Below, piece after piece: positions 49,820 to 59,453 of a stretch of DNA of 64,000 nucleotides. Location of the stretch: the NCBI GenBank assembly GCA_028722305.1, contig JAQYHB010000002.1, forward strand, positions 1-64,000. The letters are read 5' to 3'. The stretch is from Spirochaetales bacterium. Its GTDB lineage: Bacteria; Spirochaetota; Spirochaetia; Sphaerochaetales; Sphaerochaetaceae. Under the pieces are notes generated by a model. The model made no database searches. It was not told the origin of the DNA and worked only from the letters and a program-made list of their open reading frames with translations. A program made the position numbers and the translations under genes. Position 1 is the stretch's first letter; every line of letters starts with the position of its first letter.

Positions 49820-52333
49820 ATGGAACACTATCAAGTCACAGGCATGAGTTGCGCGTCATGCAGCGCACATGTCGAGAAAGCCGTCGAGGGAGTCGCGGGA
49901 GTCGCCTCCTGCTCGGTCAGCCTGCTGACCAACTCGATGACGGTCGAAGGCACTGCCAAAAGCCAGGACATCATCAAGGCCGTCGAGGCCGCGGGGTACG
50001 GCGCCAGCCTCCAAGGACAAGCCAGACAGGCGAGCCACGTAAGCGACGAAGCCGCCTTGGAGGACCACGAGACCCCGGCCCTCCGTAGGCGACTGTTGTG
50101 GTCAATCGGTTTTCTGCTGGCGCTGATGTACTTCTCGATGGGAGCCCACATGTGGGGCTGGCCGGTTCCGGCATTCCTGCGGGGCAACCATGTGGCCATG
50201 GGACTCTTGCAGATGATCCTCGCCGCCATCGTCATGGTGATCAACCAGAAGTTCTTCATCAGTGGGACCAAAGGGCTCATCCATAGGGCTCCCAACATGG
50301 ACACGCTGGTGGCCATGGGATCGGCGGCAAGTTTCGCTTGGTCCACTGTCGTCCTGTTCATGATGACAGGCGCGGTTCTTGCGGGAGATTCCGGGCGGGT
50401 CATGGGGCTGATGAACGAGTTCTACTTCGAGTCGGCAGCCATGATCCTCACGCTGATCACCGTAGGCAAGATGCTCGAGGCGATGAGCAAGGGGCGCACC
50501 ACCGACGCGCTGAAAAGCCTGATGAAGCTGGCCCCGAAGAACGCCACGCTGCTCATCGATGGCAAGGAGACTGTCGTCCCCATCGAAGATGTCCAGAAGG
50601 ACGCGATCTTCGTCGTCAGGCCCGGAGAGGCCATCCCCGTCGATGGTGTCGTGGCCGACGGTGCCAGCGCCATCAACGAGGCAGCCCTGACCGGAGAATC
50701 CATTCCAGTGGACAAGCAGAAGGGAGACCTGGTGAGCGCGGGCACAATCAACCAGTCCGGCTTCCTCACCTGCCGCGCAACCCGCGTCGGAGAGGATACC
50801 ACGCTGAGCCAGATCATCCAGATGGTCGGCGACGCCGCGGCGACCAAGGCTCCGATTGCGAAAATCGCCGACAAAGTCAGCGGGATCTTCGTCCCAGCCG
50901 TCATCTCGGTCGCGTTGGCCACCTTGATCATCTGGCTGGCCGTCGGAGCCGATTTCGGCTTTGCCTTGGCCCGCGCCATCTCCGTACTGGTAATCAGCTG
51001 CCCCTGCGCCCTTGGGCTGGCCACTCCCGTCGCCATCATGGTGGGTAGCGGCAAGGGAGCGAAAAATGGCATCCTTTTCAAGACTGCCGCGAGCCTTGAG
51101 GAGTGCGGACGGGTCGACATCGTCGCCCTAGACAAGACCGGCACCATCACCAGCGGGGAACCGAAGGTGACCGACTTGGTCCCCGCCGAAGGAGTCGATG
51201 AGAAAACCCTGTTGGAAAAGGCCTACGCGCTGGAAAGCCAGAGCGAGCACCCGCTCTCCAAGGCAATCATGCAGGAGGGGCAGAAAAGATCCCTTTCCTT
51301 GGCCCATGTGACCGATTTCAAGGCCCTTGCGGGCAGCGGCCTGACCGCCAACCTGGAGGGGCAAGCGCTCATTGGTGGCAACCAGACCTTCGTCGAGGGC
51401 TATGCCCCGATTGACGAAAAGACCAGACAGACGGCACACAACCTCGCCGAACAAGGCAAGACCCCGCTCTTCTTCGCCCAAGCAGGCAGGTTCCTCGGAA
51501 TCATCGCCGTCGCCGACGTGATCAAGAGCGACAGCGCCCAGGCGATCAAGGAGCTGAAGGGCATGGGCATCAAGGTGGTCATGCTGACCGGTGACAACGA
51601 ACGGACCGCAAACGCGATTGGAAAAGAAGCCGGTGTAGACGAAGTCTATGCCTCGGTCAAGCCGGACGGGAAAGAGGCTGTCGTCAGGAAGCTGCAGTCC
51701 CAAGGCAAGGTCGCCATGGTCGGAGATGGCATCAACGACGCCCCCGCCCTGACACGGGCCGATATCGGCATCGCCATCGGAGCCGGCACCGACGTGGCCA
51801 TCGATGCCGCCGACGTGGTGCTGATGAAAAGCAAGCTGACCGACGCGAGCGCCGCAATCCGGCTCTCCCGGGCCACGCTGAGGAACATCCACGAAAACCT
51901 GTTCTGGGCGTTCTTCTACAACGTGATCGGCATCCCCCTCGCCGCAGGAGCCTACATCCACCTCTTTGGATGGGCGATGAACCCGATGTTCGGAGCCGCC
52001 GCGATGAGCCTCTCCAGCTTCTGCGTGGTAACCAACGCGTTGCGCTTGAACCTGTTCAACGTGCATGACGCGAGAAACGATAGAAAGAAAACGCCAAGAA
52101 ATGGCAAGAAGGAGACAAAAACCATGACCAAGACAATGAAAATCAACGGAATGATGTGCGGCCACTGCGAGGCCCGCGTCCAGAAGGCTCTTGAGAGCGT
52201 CGACCACGTGACCAGCGCCAAGGCCGACCACGTCAAGGGCGAGGCTGTCGTGACGATGGACGCGCCGGTCGACGACGCCGTCCTGACCAAGGCGGTCACC
52301 GACCAGGAGTACGAGGTCGTCGACATCAAATAA
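49820..52333 (+). CDS. copA: Copper-exporting P-type ATPase CopA fused in frame to a C-terminal CopZ-like domain
   Basis: P1B-1 ATPase of 837 residues that pumps Cu(I) out of the cytoplasm. The N-terminal HMA domain has GMSCASC. The pump core shows TGES, the transmembrane CPC (VISCPCALGLATP), phosphorylation site DKTGT, SEHP, GDGINDAPAL, and FYNVIGIPLAAG and MSLSS in the last helices. The pump normally ends near ALRLNLFNVHD (about residue 750). Here a charged linker leads without a stop to a second HMA domain with GMMCGHC, residues 769-837. An internal ribosome site suggests that domain is also made alone. Confidence 0.94.
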   Translation: MEHYQVTGMSCASCSAHVEKAVEGVAGVASCSVSLLTNSMTVEGTAKSQDIIKAVEAAGYGASLQGQARQASHVSDEAALEDHETPALRRRLLWSIGFLLALMYFSMGAHMWGWPVPAFLRGNHVAMGLLQMILAAIVMVINQKFFISGTKGLIHRAPNMDTLVAMGSAASFAWSTVVLFMMTGAVLAGDSGRVMGLMNEFYFESAAMILTLITVGKMLEAMSKGRTTDALKSLMKLAPKNATLLIDGKETVVPIEDVQKDAIFVVRPGEAIPVDGVVADGASAINEAALTGESIPVDKQKGDLVSAGTINQSGFLTCRATRVGEDTTLSQIIQMVGDAAATKAPIAKIADKVSGIFVPAVISVALATLIIWLAVGADFGFALARAISVLVISCPCALGLATPVAIMVGSGKGAKNGILFKTAASLEECGRVDIVALDKTGTITSGEPKVTDLVPAEGVDEKTLLEKAYALESQSEHPLSKAIMQEGQKRSLSLAHVTDFKALAGSGLTANLEGQALIGGNQTFVEGYAPIDEKTRQTAHNLAEQGKTPLFFAQAGRFLGIIAVADVIKSDSAQAIKELKGMGIKVVMLTGDNERTANAIGKEAGVDEVYASVKPDGKEAVVRKLQSQGKVAMVGDGINDAPALTRADIGIAIGAGTDVAIDAADVVLMKSKLTDASAAIRLSRATLRNIHENLFWAFFYNVIGIPLAAGAYIHLFGWAMNPMFGAAAMSLSSFCVVTNALRLNLFNVHDARNDRKKTPRNGKKETKTMTKTMKINGMMCGHCEARVQKALESVDHVTSAKADHVKGEAVVTMDAPVDDAVLTKAVTDQEYEVVDIK
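52109..52333 (+). other. Internal ribosome site and start for a free CopZ-like copper chaperone inside copA
   Basis: AAGGAG at 52109-52114 lies nine bases before ATG 52124, in the copA frame. Starting there gives a 69-residue protein (MTKTMKINGMMCGHCEARV...) that is a complete CopZ by itself. The site is inside the linker joining pump and chaperone, where a separate copZ gene would normally start. Internal initiation is inferred from this arrangement. Confidence 0.55.
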
Positions 52334-52346
52334 TCCGCATCATCTG

Positions 52347-52376
52347 GAGCCACGGCCCATATACAAGCCGTGGCTC
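52347..52376. terminator. Bidirectional terminator between copA and the VanZ-like gene
   Basis: GAGCCACGGC (52347-52356) and GCCGTGGCTC (52367-52376) form a perfect ten-base stem between convergent genes. TTCT follows on the plus strand. Confidence 0.8.
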
Positions 52377-52383
52377 TTCTGCA

Positions 52384-52779
52384 TCAGTTCATGGAATTTT
52401 CTTTTTTCCGGAGCCAATTGACCAATCTGCGAGCAATATACAAACAACACAGGCCCCATATCGCCCCAACCAGGTCGGCAATCACATCACCACCACTTCG
52501 CGTACGGCCGAAGAACGGTTGGATGAGCTCCATCCCTACTCCCAGCACCAGCGCATAGGTAAGCGCCTCGCTGATATATGAGCGGTGGAGACGACGCCAC
52601 AGGCCGAGGGAGAAACCAAGCGCGGCATAGGCCAAGAAATGTCCGATCTTGTCGGAAAAGGGCAGCCAACCGGCCACCGAGGGAACCTTGTCGCTCGATT
52701 CCAGGCTGAACACGACAATCAAAACAGTACAAACCACCGTCAGGCACAAGCCTACAAAAGAAAGCCATCGATTCTTCAT
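52384..52779 (-). CDS. VanZ-like membrane protein
   Basis: Small integral membrane protein of 131 residues with about four helices. VanZ-family features are SSDKVPSVAGWLPFSDKIGHFLAYAALG and GMELIQPFFGRTRSGGDVIADLVGAIWG. VanZ itself gives low-level teicoplanin resistance, but most family members have no known role. The ATG at 52779 follows GGAG and overlaps the stop of the radical SAM gene (ATGA); the long open frame above it is a shadow. It is the last gene of the minus-strand run. Confidence 0.87.
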   Translation of the reverse strand: MKNRWLSFVGLCLTVVCTVLIVVFSLESSDKVPSVAGWLPFSDKIGHFLAYAALGFSLGLWRRLHRSYISEALTYALVLGVGMELIQPFFGRTRSGGDVIADLVGAIWGLCCLYIARRLVNWLRKKENSMN

Positions 52780-53783
52780 AGGGTCTCCAGTGGACGATAC
52801 AAATCGCCCTGCCAGGCATCCAGCCGCTCCATGCGTTGCTGAAGCTTGTAGAGGAAAAGGTTCTTCTCTCCGAAATCCCTTGGCGCGGCAAGCCGGTGAC
52901 GTGGGGTTTCGGCCACCAGGCGCTGAACCACCATGTCTCTGGGGATGTGCCTGAGCACCTCGACCGTATTTTCCAAGTGCCGTGCCATCGACGGAGCGCT
53001 CACCTCTCCCTCCATGAAATCGTCGTACAGCGCAGTCCCCCCCGCGATATCCAGGTTGTGGATCTTCAGCGCCTCGCTGCCGACCAAGGCGACCACCCTC
53101 GCCGTGCGCAGGTAATCCTCCAGTCCCTCGCCGGGAAGACCAAGAATGATATGGGTGCTTACCGCAACCCCTTTGGCGTGGAGCAGGTCGCAGGCACGCT
53201 CGTAGCAGGCGACATCGTGTCCCCGGTTGATACGGCATAGCGTCCTGTCATTGGCGCTCTGGAGCCCCAGCTCCACCCACACCTTCTTCACCCTCCCCCG
53301 GTATGAGGCGAGCAACTCAGCCTTCCCTTCGTCAATCTCGTCGGGACGGGTGGAAACAATCAGCTCCTGACTCTCTGGCAGGGCGTCAAGGGCGGTATCG
53401 TAGAGCAGCTTCAGCTGCGCCACCGGCGCATAGGTGTTGGTCCAGGCCTGGAAGTAGATGCTGTACATCTTCGCCTTGTAGCGGCGGGCGACAAAAGCCC
53501 TGCCCCGAGCCACCTGGGCCTTGATTGAGGCAAGTCGTTCCTCCAACGGCAACCGATAGAGCAACACCCGTTCACTTATCGACTCGTTGAACGAGAATCC
53601 CGCCCCGCTCTCCTCCGGCCGAAGATAGGCGGCCTTGCTCCCGGTAGCGTCACAGTAGGCGCAACCTCCCGTGCCATCGCTTTTCCGGTTCGGACAGGAA
53701 AAGCCGCCGTCGACCCCAATCCGGTAGACCGTTCCACCGTAGCGCTGCGTCAGATATGTCCGATAGCTATTCCAGCGCTCCAT
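52776..53783 (-). CDS. TIGR01212-family radical SAM protein (YhcC-like)
   Basis: Radical SAM protein of 335 residues. The N-terminus has GVDGGFSCPNRKSDGTGGCAYC, in which the cluster cysteines are spaced as in the YhcC/TIGR01212 group and not as the usual CxxxCxxC alone. Later blocks are YFQAWTNTYAPV, ISTRPDEI-type (VSTRPDEIDEG), WVELGLQSANDRTL and HIILGLPGE. The reaction is unknown; E. coli YhcC is linked to GltB. It begins at the last base of the patatin gene and is coupled to VanZ downstream. Confidence 0.9.
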   Translation of the reverse strand: MERWNSYRTYLTQRYGGTVYRIGVDGGFSCPNRKSDGTGGCAYCDATGSKAAYLRPEESGAGFSFNESISERVLLYRLPLEERLASIKAQVARGRAFVARRYKAKMYSIYFQAWTNTYAPVAQLKLLYDTALDALPESQELIVSTRPDEIDEGKAELLASYRGRVKKVWVELGLQSANDRTLCRINRGHDVACYERACDLLHAKGVAVSTHIILGLPGEGLEDYLRTARVVALVGSEALKIHNLDIAGGTALYDDFMEGEVSAPSMARHLENTVEVLRHIPRDMVVQRLVAETPRHRLAAPRDFGEKNLFLYKLQQRMERLDAWQGDLYRPLETL

Positions 53784-56014
53784 CAGATGACCACACCCAC
53801 CATCAAGTCATAGTTGCAACTGTGGGCGGCAAAGCCTCCACCAGCGAAGATGCTACCGATCGGCGTGGTTATGGCGATTCCCGCACCTGCCCCGATATCC
53901 CAGAAAAGGTCGCCGTTGAAGCAATGGCCGGTGGCGAACTGGCCATCGAACGGATTCTGGTCATTGAAGACCAGAGCACCGACCTTAGCCAGCACATAGA
54001 TCGGACACCCAAGGACCGTCGCGACCCGGATGCGGTAGCGCATGTATCCCCCTGCCACATCCTGCCTGAGAGACGCGTAGCTGTATCCGGGAAGTCCGTT
54101 GACACCCCCGATATCGGCATAGGACTGGTTCAGGCCCTCGGTCAGCCGCATCCAGTGGAACTCCAGCTGGTAACCGAGCAGTTCCCGTTCGCTGCGGATC
54201 TCGACATCCTGACGCAACAAGGCCTGCAGGCTGTAGCAATAGCCGGTACCATTTTTCCACTCGGCCTGATAGCGTACATCGGCCCGGAAACCGCTTTGGA
54301 CCAGGCTGCTCTTGTGCATCGTATCGACCACGATCGAGGCATAGGCCCTGCTCATCCAAAAGGAAGACTCGCCGTGGTGGATATCAAACCAGCGGAACTG
54401 GTTGCCGATACGCAAATTGAACAGGTCGGCATAGTCATACAGAAAGCTCAGGTCGCCTAGGACACCCATGTCAAGGGCGGCCCTTCGGTCCCCATATTCC
54501 AGATTGCTGGAAAGCTCGAAGGAACCCATCGACCAGACAGCGTCAGCTTCGAAACCAAAGATATGGGAGTTCATCGACACGAAAGGCAATGTGACCGAGA
54601 TTCCCAGGTCGCCGCTCTGCCCCTGCTCGTACCAGACCTTCAGATGCTCGACAGGACCAAGCTGGGTGAAATCGAACTGGGTCCGCAGATTGAGGGCCGA
54701 CCAAGTGGCCTGTTCCGGCCCATTGTTGGAGACACCGGCCTCGGGAACGCCCCCGATGGTGAAACGATGCTGGGGAGTGACGTACGAAGAGGTGCGAATC
54801 ACCAACTGGGTGGTCCCGTCCGGCAAATCCCGCAAATCATAGCTCAGCGAGGCGAACCGGTAGGTGGAGCGCAGCCGTTCGAGGTATCGGGAAAGCCGCA
54901 TCCGTTGTCTCTCATCAAAGACCTTGCCCGCAAAACTGGCGAAATCCTGTTCCTTCAACCGCTGGCGATGGGCGACGGTCGAGCGGTCCTCCACCAAGAC
55001 CTCGCTCACCACGCGAGGCTCCACCAGCTGATAGGCGCCGGTCCGATCCGGGTCGTAGCTGACCAAGGCTCCCTGCTCCCTCAATGTCTGGGCAAACGCC
55101 TCGAACTGGGGAGCGAGGGCCTCGCACTCCTCTCTTCCTACCGAAACGATATCCTTATAGTCTCCAAAGGCCATCGTTCCAAAGCCCTCGACATGGGGCA
55201 ACACCAGGATGTCGGCATCACCGTACTGCCTGATCGCAGGGCTCTGGGTGACTAGCGTCGTCACCTGAAGAGCGGCGTCGGTCACCGATTGGATTTCCGC
55301 CTCGCCACGCATCTGGTGCCCGTTGACATCCACGGCAATCACGTAGTCCGCTCCGAGCTCTCGGGCAAGGTCGATGGGAACATTGTCCACCAGACCTCCG
55401 TCCATGGCCAGCGAGCCATCCGGCTGGGGATAGGGAGCGAAGATGACAGGCAGGGAAATGCTGGAACGGACGGCGTCCACCAGTGAGCCGTGGTCGTAGA
55501 CAATCCGCTCTCCGGTCACCGCGTTGGTCGCGACGGCGCGGAACGGAACTGGGAGATCATCGAAATCAACCACTCCATCCTGCCTGCCATACATGCGGTT
55601 CAGCAAATCAAGCAACCGGGAATCACCAAGCAAACCCGGAGTGCTGCCGATAGACTTCCTGCTGAAGCCGAGGGAAATGACATTGTCCTTACGGGGGGCA
55701 AAAGCCTCAGGCATGGGAAACGGCCGCTCGCTGGCTGGTTCAAGGACGACGCTCATGAAATCGTTGCTCGAGGCAAAGGCGTCGATTTCCTTCGGAGTAT
55801 ACCCAGCGCTGTACATGGCCCCGATCAGTGCGCCCATGCTGGTACCTAGGACCATGTCGACCGGTATTCCGTACTTCTCGACCGCCTCGAGCACGGCTAT
55901 TTCCGCGAAACCCTTTGCCCCGCCACCCCCGAGGACTAGCGCCACCTTTGGCCGGGCCGACAGGGGAAGCGCCATCGAAAGCGTGAGCGCCCACGCCAGA
56001 AAACGCCTTCCCAT
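53783..56014 (-). CDS. Patatin-like phospholipase with POTRA-type region and outer-membrane barrel (PlpD type)
   Basis: Exported protein of 743 residues. After a signal peptide (MGRRFLAWALTLSMALPLSA) comes a patatin domain with the oxyanion loop LVLGGGGAKGFAEI, the GTSMG nucleophile elbow and the catalytic Asp in MDGGLVDNVP. From about residue 320 a POTRA-like segment follows, then about 350 residues with the alternating strands of a BamA/FhaC-type barrel (SVTLPFVSMNSHIFGFEAD, GYMRYRIRVATVLG). It ends in hydrophobic strand-like residues. This is the PlpD two-part architecture, which implies an outer membrane. Follows fmt by six bases. Confidence 0.9.
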   Translation of the reverse strand: MGRRFLAWALTLSMALPLSARPKVALVLGGGGAKGFAEIAVLEAVEKYGIPVDMVLGTSMGALIGAMYSAGYTPKEIDAFASSNDFMSVVLEPASERPFPMPEAFAPRKDNVISLGFSRKSIGSTPGLLGDSRLLDLLNRMYGRQDGVVDFDDLPVPFRAVATNAVTGERIVYDHGSLVDAVRSSISLPVIFAPYPQPDGSLAMDGGLVDNVPIDLARELGADYVIAVDVNGHQMRGEAEIQSVTDAALQVTTLVTQSPAIRQYGDADILVLPHVEGFGTMAFGDYKDIVSVGREECEALAPQFEAFAQTLREQGALVSYDPDRTGAYQLVEPRVVSEVLVEDRSTVAHRQRLKEQDFASFAGKVFDERQRMRLSRYLERLRSTYRFASLSYDLRDLPDGTTQLVIRTSSYVTPQHRFTIGGVPEAGVSNNGPEQATWSALNLRTQFDFTQLGPVEHLKVWYEQGQSGDLGISVTLPFVSMNSHIFGFEADAVWSMGSFELSSNLEYGDRRAALDMGVLGDLSFLYDYADLFNLRIGNQFRWFDIHHGESSFWMSRAYASIVVDTMHKSSLVQSGFRADVRYQAEWKNGTGYCYSLQALLRQDVEIRSERELLGYQLEFHWMRLTEGLNQSYADIGGVNGLPGYSYASLRQDVAGGYMRYRIRVATVLGCPIYVLAKVGALVFNDQNPFDGQFATGHCFNGDLFWDIGAGAGIAITTPIGSIFAGGGFAAHSCNYDLMVGVVI

Positions 56015-56020
56015 GGAACC

Positions 56021-56932
56021 CTACTTTCCCAACACCGAGCCCAGGATCCCCTGGTTCCCGTTCAGGAAGGCAAGGGCGTCCATCTCGTTCTTCTGCTGCT
56101 TCTGGAGCCTGCTGACCCAGAGAATCCCTTCTCCCGTCTGCACGGCAAGACCACGCTTCTTGTCTTTGCGCAGCACCGTACCCACCGCGCCCTCGGATCC
56201 TTCCTCATATCCGCTCGTTCCGGTCACGTACAGCACGCCACCTTGGAAGGTGGTCTGCGCCTTCGGCCAAGGATACAGTGCGCGAATCTGGGCGGAAATC
56301 TCCTTCGCGGGACGATTCCAAGAGATGATGCCGTCCTCATGGCCGAGCATCTTGCAGAAGGTGGGTTCTCCTCTCTGGGGAGTGAAGACGAGAGGCTTGG
56401 AAAGTGCGTCGACCACGAACGAAGGAGCGAGACGGGAAACCTTCTCGGTCAAGGAGCCATCGGTCTCCGTCCCGTCCAGCGGGAAACGCATCTGGGCGCA
56501 CAAATCACCGCTGTCCATCTCTTTGGCCAGCTTCTGGATGGAAATGCCGCTCTCGGTCATGCCGCCGAGAATCGCCCCTTGGATCGGGCTCGGTCCACGG
56601 AGGACCGGTAGCAACGAGGGATGGATGTTCAACGCCAAGTCGAACAACGCCAGGAATTTCGGCCCGAAGAACTTGCCAAAAGCGAAACAGACCAGCGTGT
56701 CGGCACCGAGCGCGCCAACCGCGCTGCGGGCCTCGCCGCCAAGATGGTCGAATTGGACGACCGGCAGGCCGAGCCGCAATGCGGCCTGTTTGACAGGGGG
56801 CGGCACCAGGACCTTCTTGCGGCCTTGGGGTTTGTCAAGCCCGGTCAGGACACCCATCACCTCGAAATGCGCGGCAAGCGCCTCAAGCGTGGGAACCGCG
56901 ATATCGGGAGTACCGGCAAAAAGGATCTTCAC
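56021..56932 (-). CDS. fmt: Methionyl-tRNA formyltransferase
   Basis: Formylates initiator Met-tRNA using 10-formyl-THF, 303 residues. Motifs are KILFAGTPDIAVPTLEAL at the start, ALNIHPSLLPVLRGPSPIQ with the catalytic His, GISIQKLAKEMDSGD with the catalytic Asp, and the C-terminal OB-type domain after RALYPWPKAQTTF. Its ATG overlaps the stop of def (ATGA type, four bases), the classical def-fmt pair. Confidence 0.96.
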   Translation of the reverse strand: MKILFAGTPDIAVPTLEALAAHFEVMGVLTGLDKPQGRKKVLVPPPVKQAALRLGLPVVQFDHLGGEARSAVGALGADTLVCFAFGKFFGPKFLALFDLALNIHPSLLPVLRGPSPIQGAILGGMTESGISIQKLAKEMDSGDLCAQMRFPLDGTETDGSLTEKVSRLAPSFVVDALSKPLVFTPQRGEPTFCKMLGHEDGIISWNRPAKEISAQIRALYPWPKAQTTFQGGVLYVTGTSGYEEGSEGAVGTVLRKDKKRGLAVQTGEGILWVSRLQKQQKNEMDALAFLNGNQGILGSVLGK

Positions 56933-57429
56933 TTGTTCCTTCCAAAACGATTCTTCCGCTTGAACAGCTTGACCGCCTGCTCCTTTTCCACCTCGTCCAG
57001 ATGGTCGATGAACAGGACGCCATTCAAATGGTCGTACTCATGCTGGATGCATCTGCCGTACAATCCGTCAGCGGTGACGGTAAACGGCCTGCCCTCCACA
57101 TCCTGGGCCTGCACAGTGACCTGGCGAGGGCGTTTCACCTCCCGGTAGACACCGGGGACAGAAAGGCAGCCTTCCTCCATCATCACCTCATCCATCGAAG
57201 TCTGCACAATCTGGGGGTTGATGAAGGCGCGGCGCACCTCGTCCTTGATCTCGATCACGAAGAAGCGCTTGGGAATGCCGACCTGCGGAGCCGCGAGCCC
57301 CACGCCGTCGGCCTTTTCCATCGCCTCGAACATGCCTTCCACGGTCTTTTTCAATTCCTCGTTGAATTCGGTCACCGGCGCGCACTGCTGGCCGAGCACA
57401 GGGTTCCCAAGCTTCAAGATATGCAACAT
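56929..57429 (-). CDS. def: Peptide deformylase
   Basis: Removes the formyl group from nascent proteins, 166 residues. The three motifs are GVGLAAPQVG, EEGCLSVPG with the metal Cys, and QHEYDHLNG with HEXXH. It has the length of the type I enzyme. The ATG at 57429 follows GAGGAG; the open frame above it is a shadow of priA sequence. It lies 62 bases after priA and is coupled to fmt. Confidence 0.96.
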   Translation of the reverse strand: MLHILKLGNPVLGQQCAPVTEFNEELKKTVEGMFEAMEKADGVGLAAPQVGIPKRFFVIEIKDEVRRAFINPQIVQTSMDEVMMEEGCLSVPGVYREVKRPRQVTVQAQDVEGRPFTVTADGLYGRCIQHEYDHLNGVLFIDHLDEVEKEQAVKLFKRKNRFGRNK

Positions 57430-57491
57430 GGACCACTCCTCGAACATTTCCAGCTTCCAATGTACACGTATTGGCCCGGAATGCCAACTCT

Positions 57492-59453
57492 TCAGAGCAT
57501 CTGCATCGGGTCGATATCGACCTCGACATAGATGCCGGAGGGAACCTTGTACAAACCCAAGGCGCGGGCAACGAGCGCTTGCAGTTTTCCCGGATGCAGG
57601 CTGCGCAGCAGGATATGGTGGCGGAAGTAGTCCCCTTTGCGCTCGATGGCGCAGGCATCGTTGCACATCACCTCCACAGCCCCATCCGGATTCTGGCTAT
57701 GGATCAGCTCCTCCAAGGAGGCACAGGCGGAAACCACCGTCTCTTCCCTACGGCCACGCAAGACCAGGTTGACCAGGCGGCTGTACGGAGGGAAGCCGGT
57801 CATCTCGCGGTTTGCCAGCTCCGTCGCGTAGAAATCCTTCAGGTCCCCTCGTTGGGCGGCGATGATGGCGGCGTTCTCTGGATGGAAGGTCTGGATCACC
57901 ACCCTGCCCTTGTCGTTGTACCGTCCCGCACGCCCCGAAACCTGGGTCAGCAGTGCAAAGGTACGCTCCTCGGCGCGGAAATCAGGGATGTTCAGGCCGC
58001 TGTCGGCAAGGACGATGCCGACCAGCTCGACGCCAGGGAAGTTCAACCCCTTGGCAACCATCTGGGTGCCCAGAAGAATATCGATCTTTCCTTTGCCGAA
58101 GGCTTCGATGATCTTCCGGACCTTGCTCTGGTGGCTGTCGCTGGCCGAGACATCGGCATCAATCCGGGCAACCCGCTTGCCGGGGAAAAGCGACTGGACC
58201 TCGCTCTCCACCATCTCCGTCCCGAAACCGCTGTATCCGACATCCAGCGAGTGACATTGCGGACAGACATGGACCGGTCGGGTGTGATAACCACAATAAT
58301 GGCAGACCATCATGTTCCTCGACTTGTGATATGTCAGAGAAACCGAGCAATGGGGACACGTCATCTCATACCCGCAGCTCTTGCAGTGGAAGTAGTAGGA
58401 GAACCCCCTCCGGTTGAGGAACAGAACTACCTGCTTTTCCCGTTGCAGCACCTGCCGCATCGCCTCCTCAAGCTGGGGACCAATCGTGGTGGAGACTCCT
58501 TTCATGTCGACGACACTGATCTCAGGGAGCTTGCCTCCACCAACCCGATGGGGCAGCTCCAGATAGTGGATCTTCCCCTCCTGTGCCAACTTCCACGCCT
58601 CCATCGACGGGGTCGCCGAACCCATGACCAACAGGGCATGCTCGCTCTGACACCTCCACTGGGCCACCTGGCGGGCATGATAGCGGGGGGTCTGGTCGGC
58701 CTTATAGCTGTTCTCGTGCTCCTCGTCGATGATGATCATGCCAAGCCGCGGCACCGGGGCGAAGACCGCGCTGCGGGCCCCGATAACCAAATCAACGCTG
58801 CCATTACGGATCCTCATCCACTCTGCCAGCCGCTGGCTGTCGGTCAAGGCGCTATGGAGGATGGCAACCCGGTCGGCGAAGCGCTTCTGGCCCATCTTCG
58901 CCAATTGGAAAGTCAACGTGATCTCGGGCACCAAGTAGATGACCTGCTTGCCTTGGGCAATGACATGCTCGGCGCTGCGCAGGAAGACCTCGCTCTTGCC
59001 GCTTCCTGTCACGCCGAAGAGATAGTACATGGGGTACTCAGCCCGGGCGATTGTCTCGATGGCCGAGGCTTGCTCCGGGGTAAGCTGCCTCACTACTCCT
59101 ACCTCGTCATCAGCCTCCATGCTCATGGCGGGGATGATGCTCTCCTTCTTGCCGCCAGGAACCATCAGGGAAAGCGCCTCTCCCTGGCTGCAGAGATAGA
59201 AGCGGCTCATCCACCCGGCGAGGGCGATTTCGTCCGGGCCGAAGAGCGGTTCCTTGTCGATGGCACGCTTGATGGGAAGCACCTTGAAACCGGCAGCCTC
59301 GAAGGAGGACTGCAATCCAACCACATAGCCGGTCAGTTCCGTTCCCCCGAAGGGAACGACGACCCGCTCTCCCACAGCTACATCCATGCCGTCAGGAACC
59401 AGGTAGGTGAAACTCTGCTTCAGAGGGCGGTCAACCAGAATGGAGGCGAACAT
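57492..59453 (-). CDS. priA: Primosomal protein N' (PriA helicase)
   Basis: Replication-restart helicase of 653 residues. The N-terminal 3'BD domain (FASILVDRPLKQSFTYLVPDGM) begins at the ATG 59453. Walker A is GVTGSGKSE, Walker B IIDEEHENSYK, with QTPRYHAR after it. The zinc-binding insertion has its cysteine pairs in CKSCGYEMTCPHC and CHYCG...CPQC. Later motifs are LLGTQMVAKGLNFPGV and QVSGRAGR. The start codon shares one base with the stop of the upstream uracil-DNA glycosylase gene (TGATG). Confidence 0.95.
   Translation of the reverse strand: MFASILVDRPLKQSFTYLVPDGMDVAVGERVVVPFGGTELTGYVVGLQSSFEAAGFKVLPIKRAIDKEPLFGPDEIALAGWMSRFYLCSQGEALSLMVPGGKKESIIPAMSMEADDEVGVVRQLTPEQASAIETIARAEYPMYYLFGVTGSGKSEVFLRSAEHVIAQGKQVIYLVPEITLTFQLAKMGQKRFADRVAILHSALTDSQRLAEWMRIRNGSVDLVIGARSAVFAPVPRLGMIIIDEEHENSYKADQTPRYHARQVAQWRCQSEHALLVMGSATPSMEAWKLAQEGKIHYLELPHRVGGGKLPEISVVDMKGVSTTIGPQLEEAMRQVLQREKQVVLFLNRRGFSYYFHCKSCGYEMTCPHCSVSLTYHKSRNMMVCHYCGYHTRPVHVCPQCHSLDVGYSGFGTEMVESEVQSLFPGKRVARIDADVSASDSHQSKVRKIIEAFGKGKIDILLGTQMVAKGLNFPGVELVGIVLADSGLNIPDFRAEERTFALLTQVSGRAGRYNDKGRVVIQTFHPENAAIIAAQRGDLKDFYATELANREMTGFPPYSRLVNLVLRGRREETVVSACASLEELIHSQNPDGAVEVMCNDACAIERKGDYFRHHILLRSLHPGKLQALVARALGLYKVPSGIYVEVDIDPMQML

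Noticed and set aside
52780-53238. 153-residue extension before the VanZ-like protein
   Set aside because: It overlaps the radical SAM gene in another frame, and GGAG precedes the ATG at 52779.
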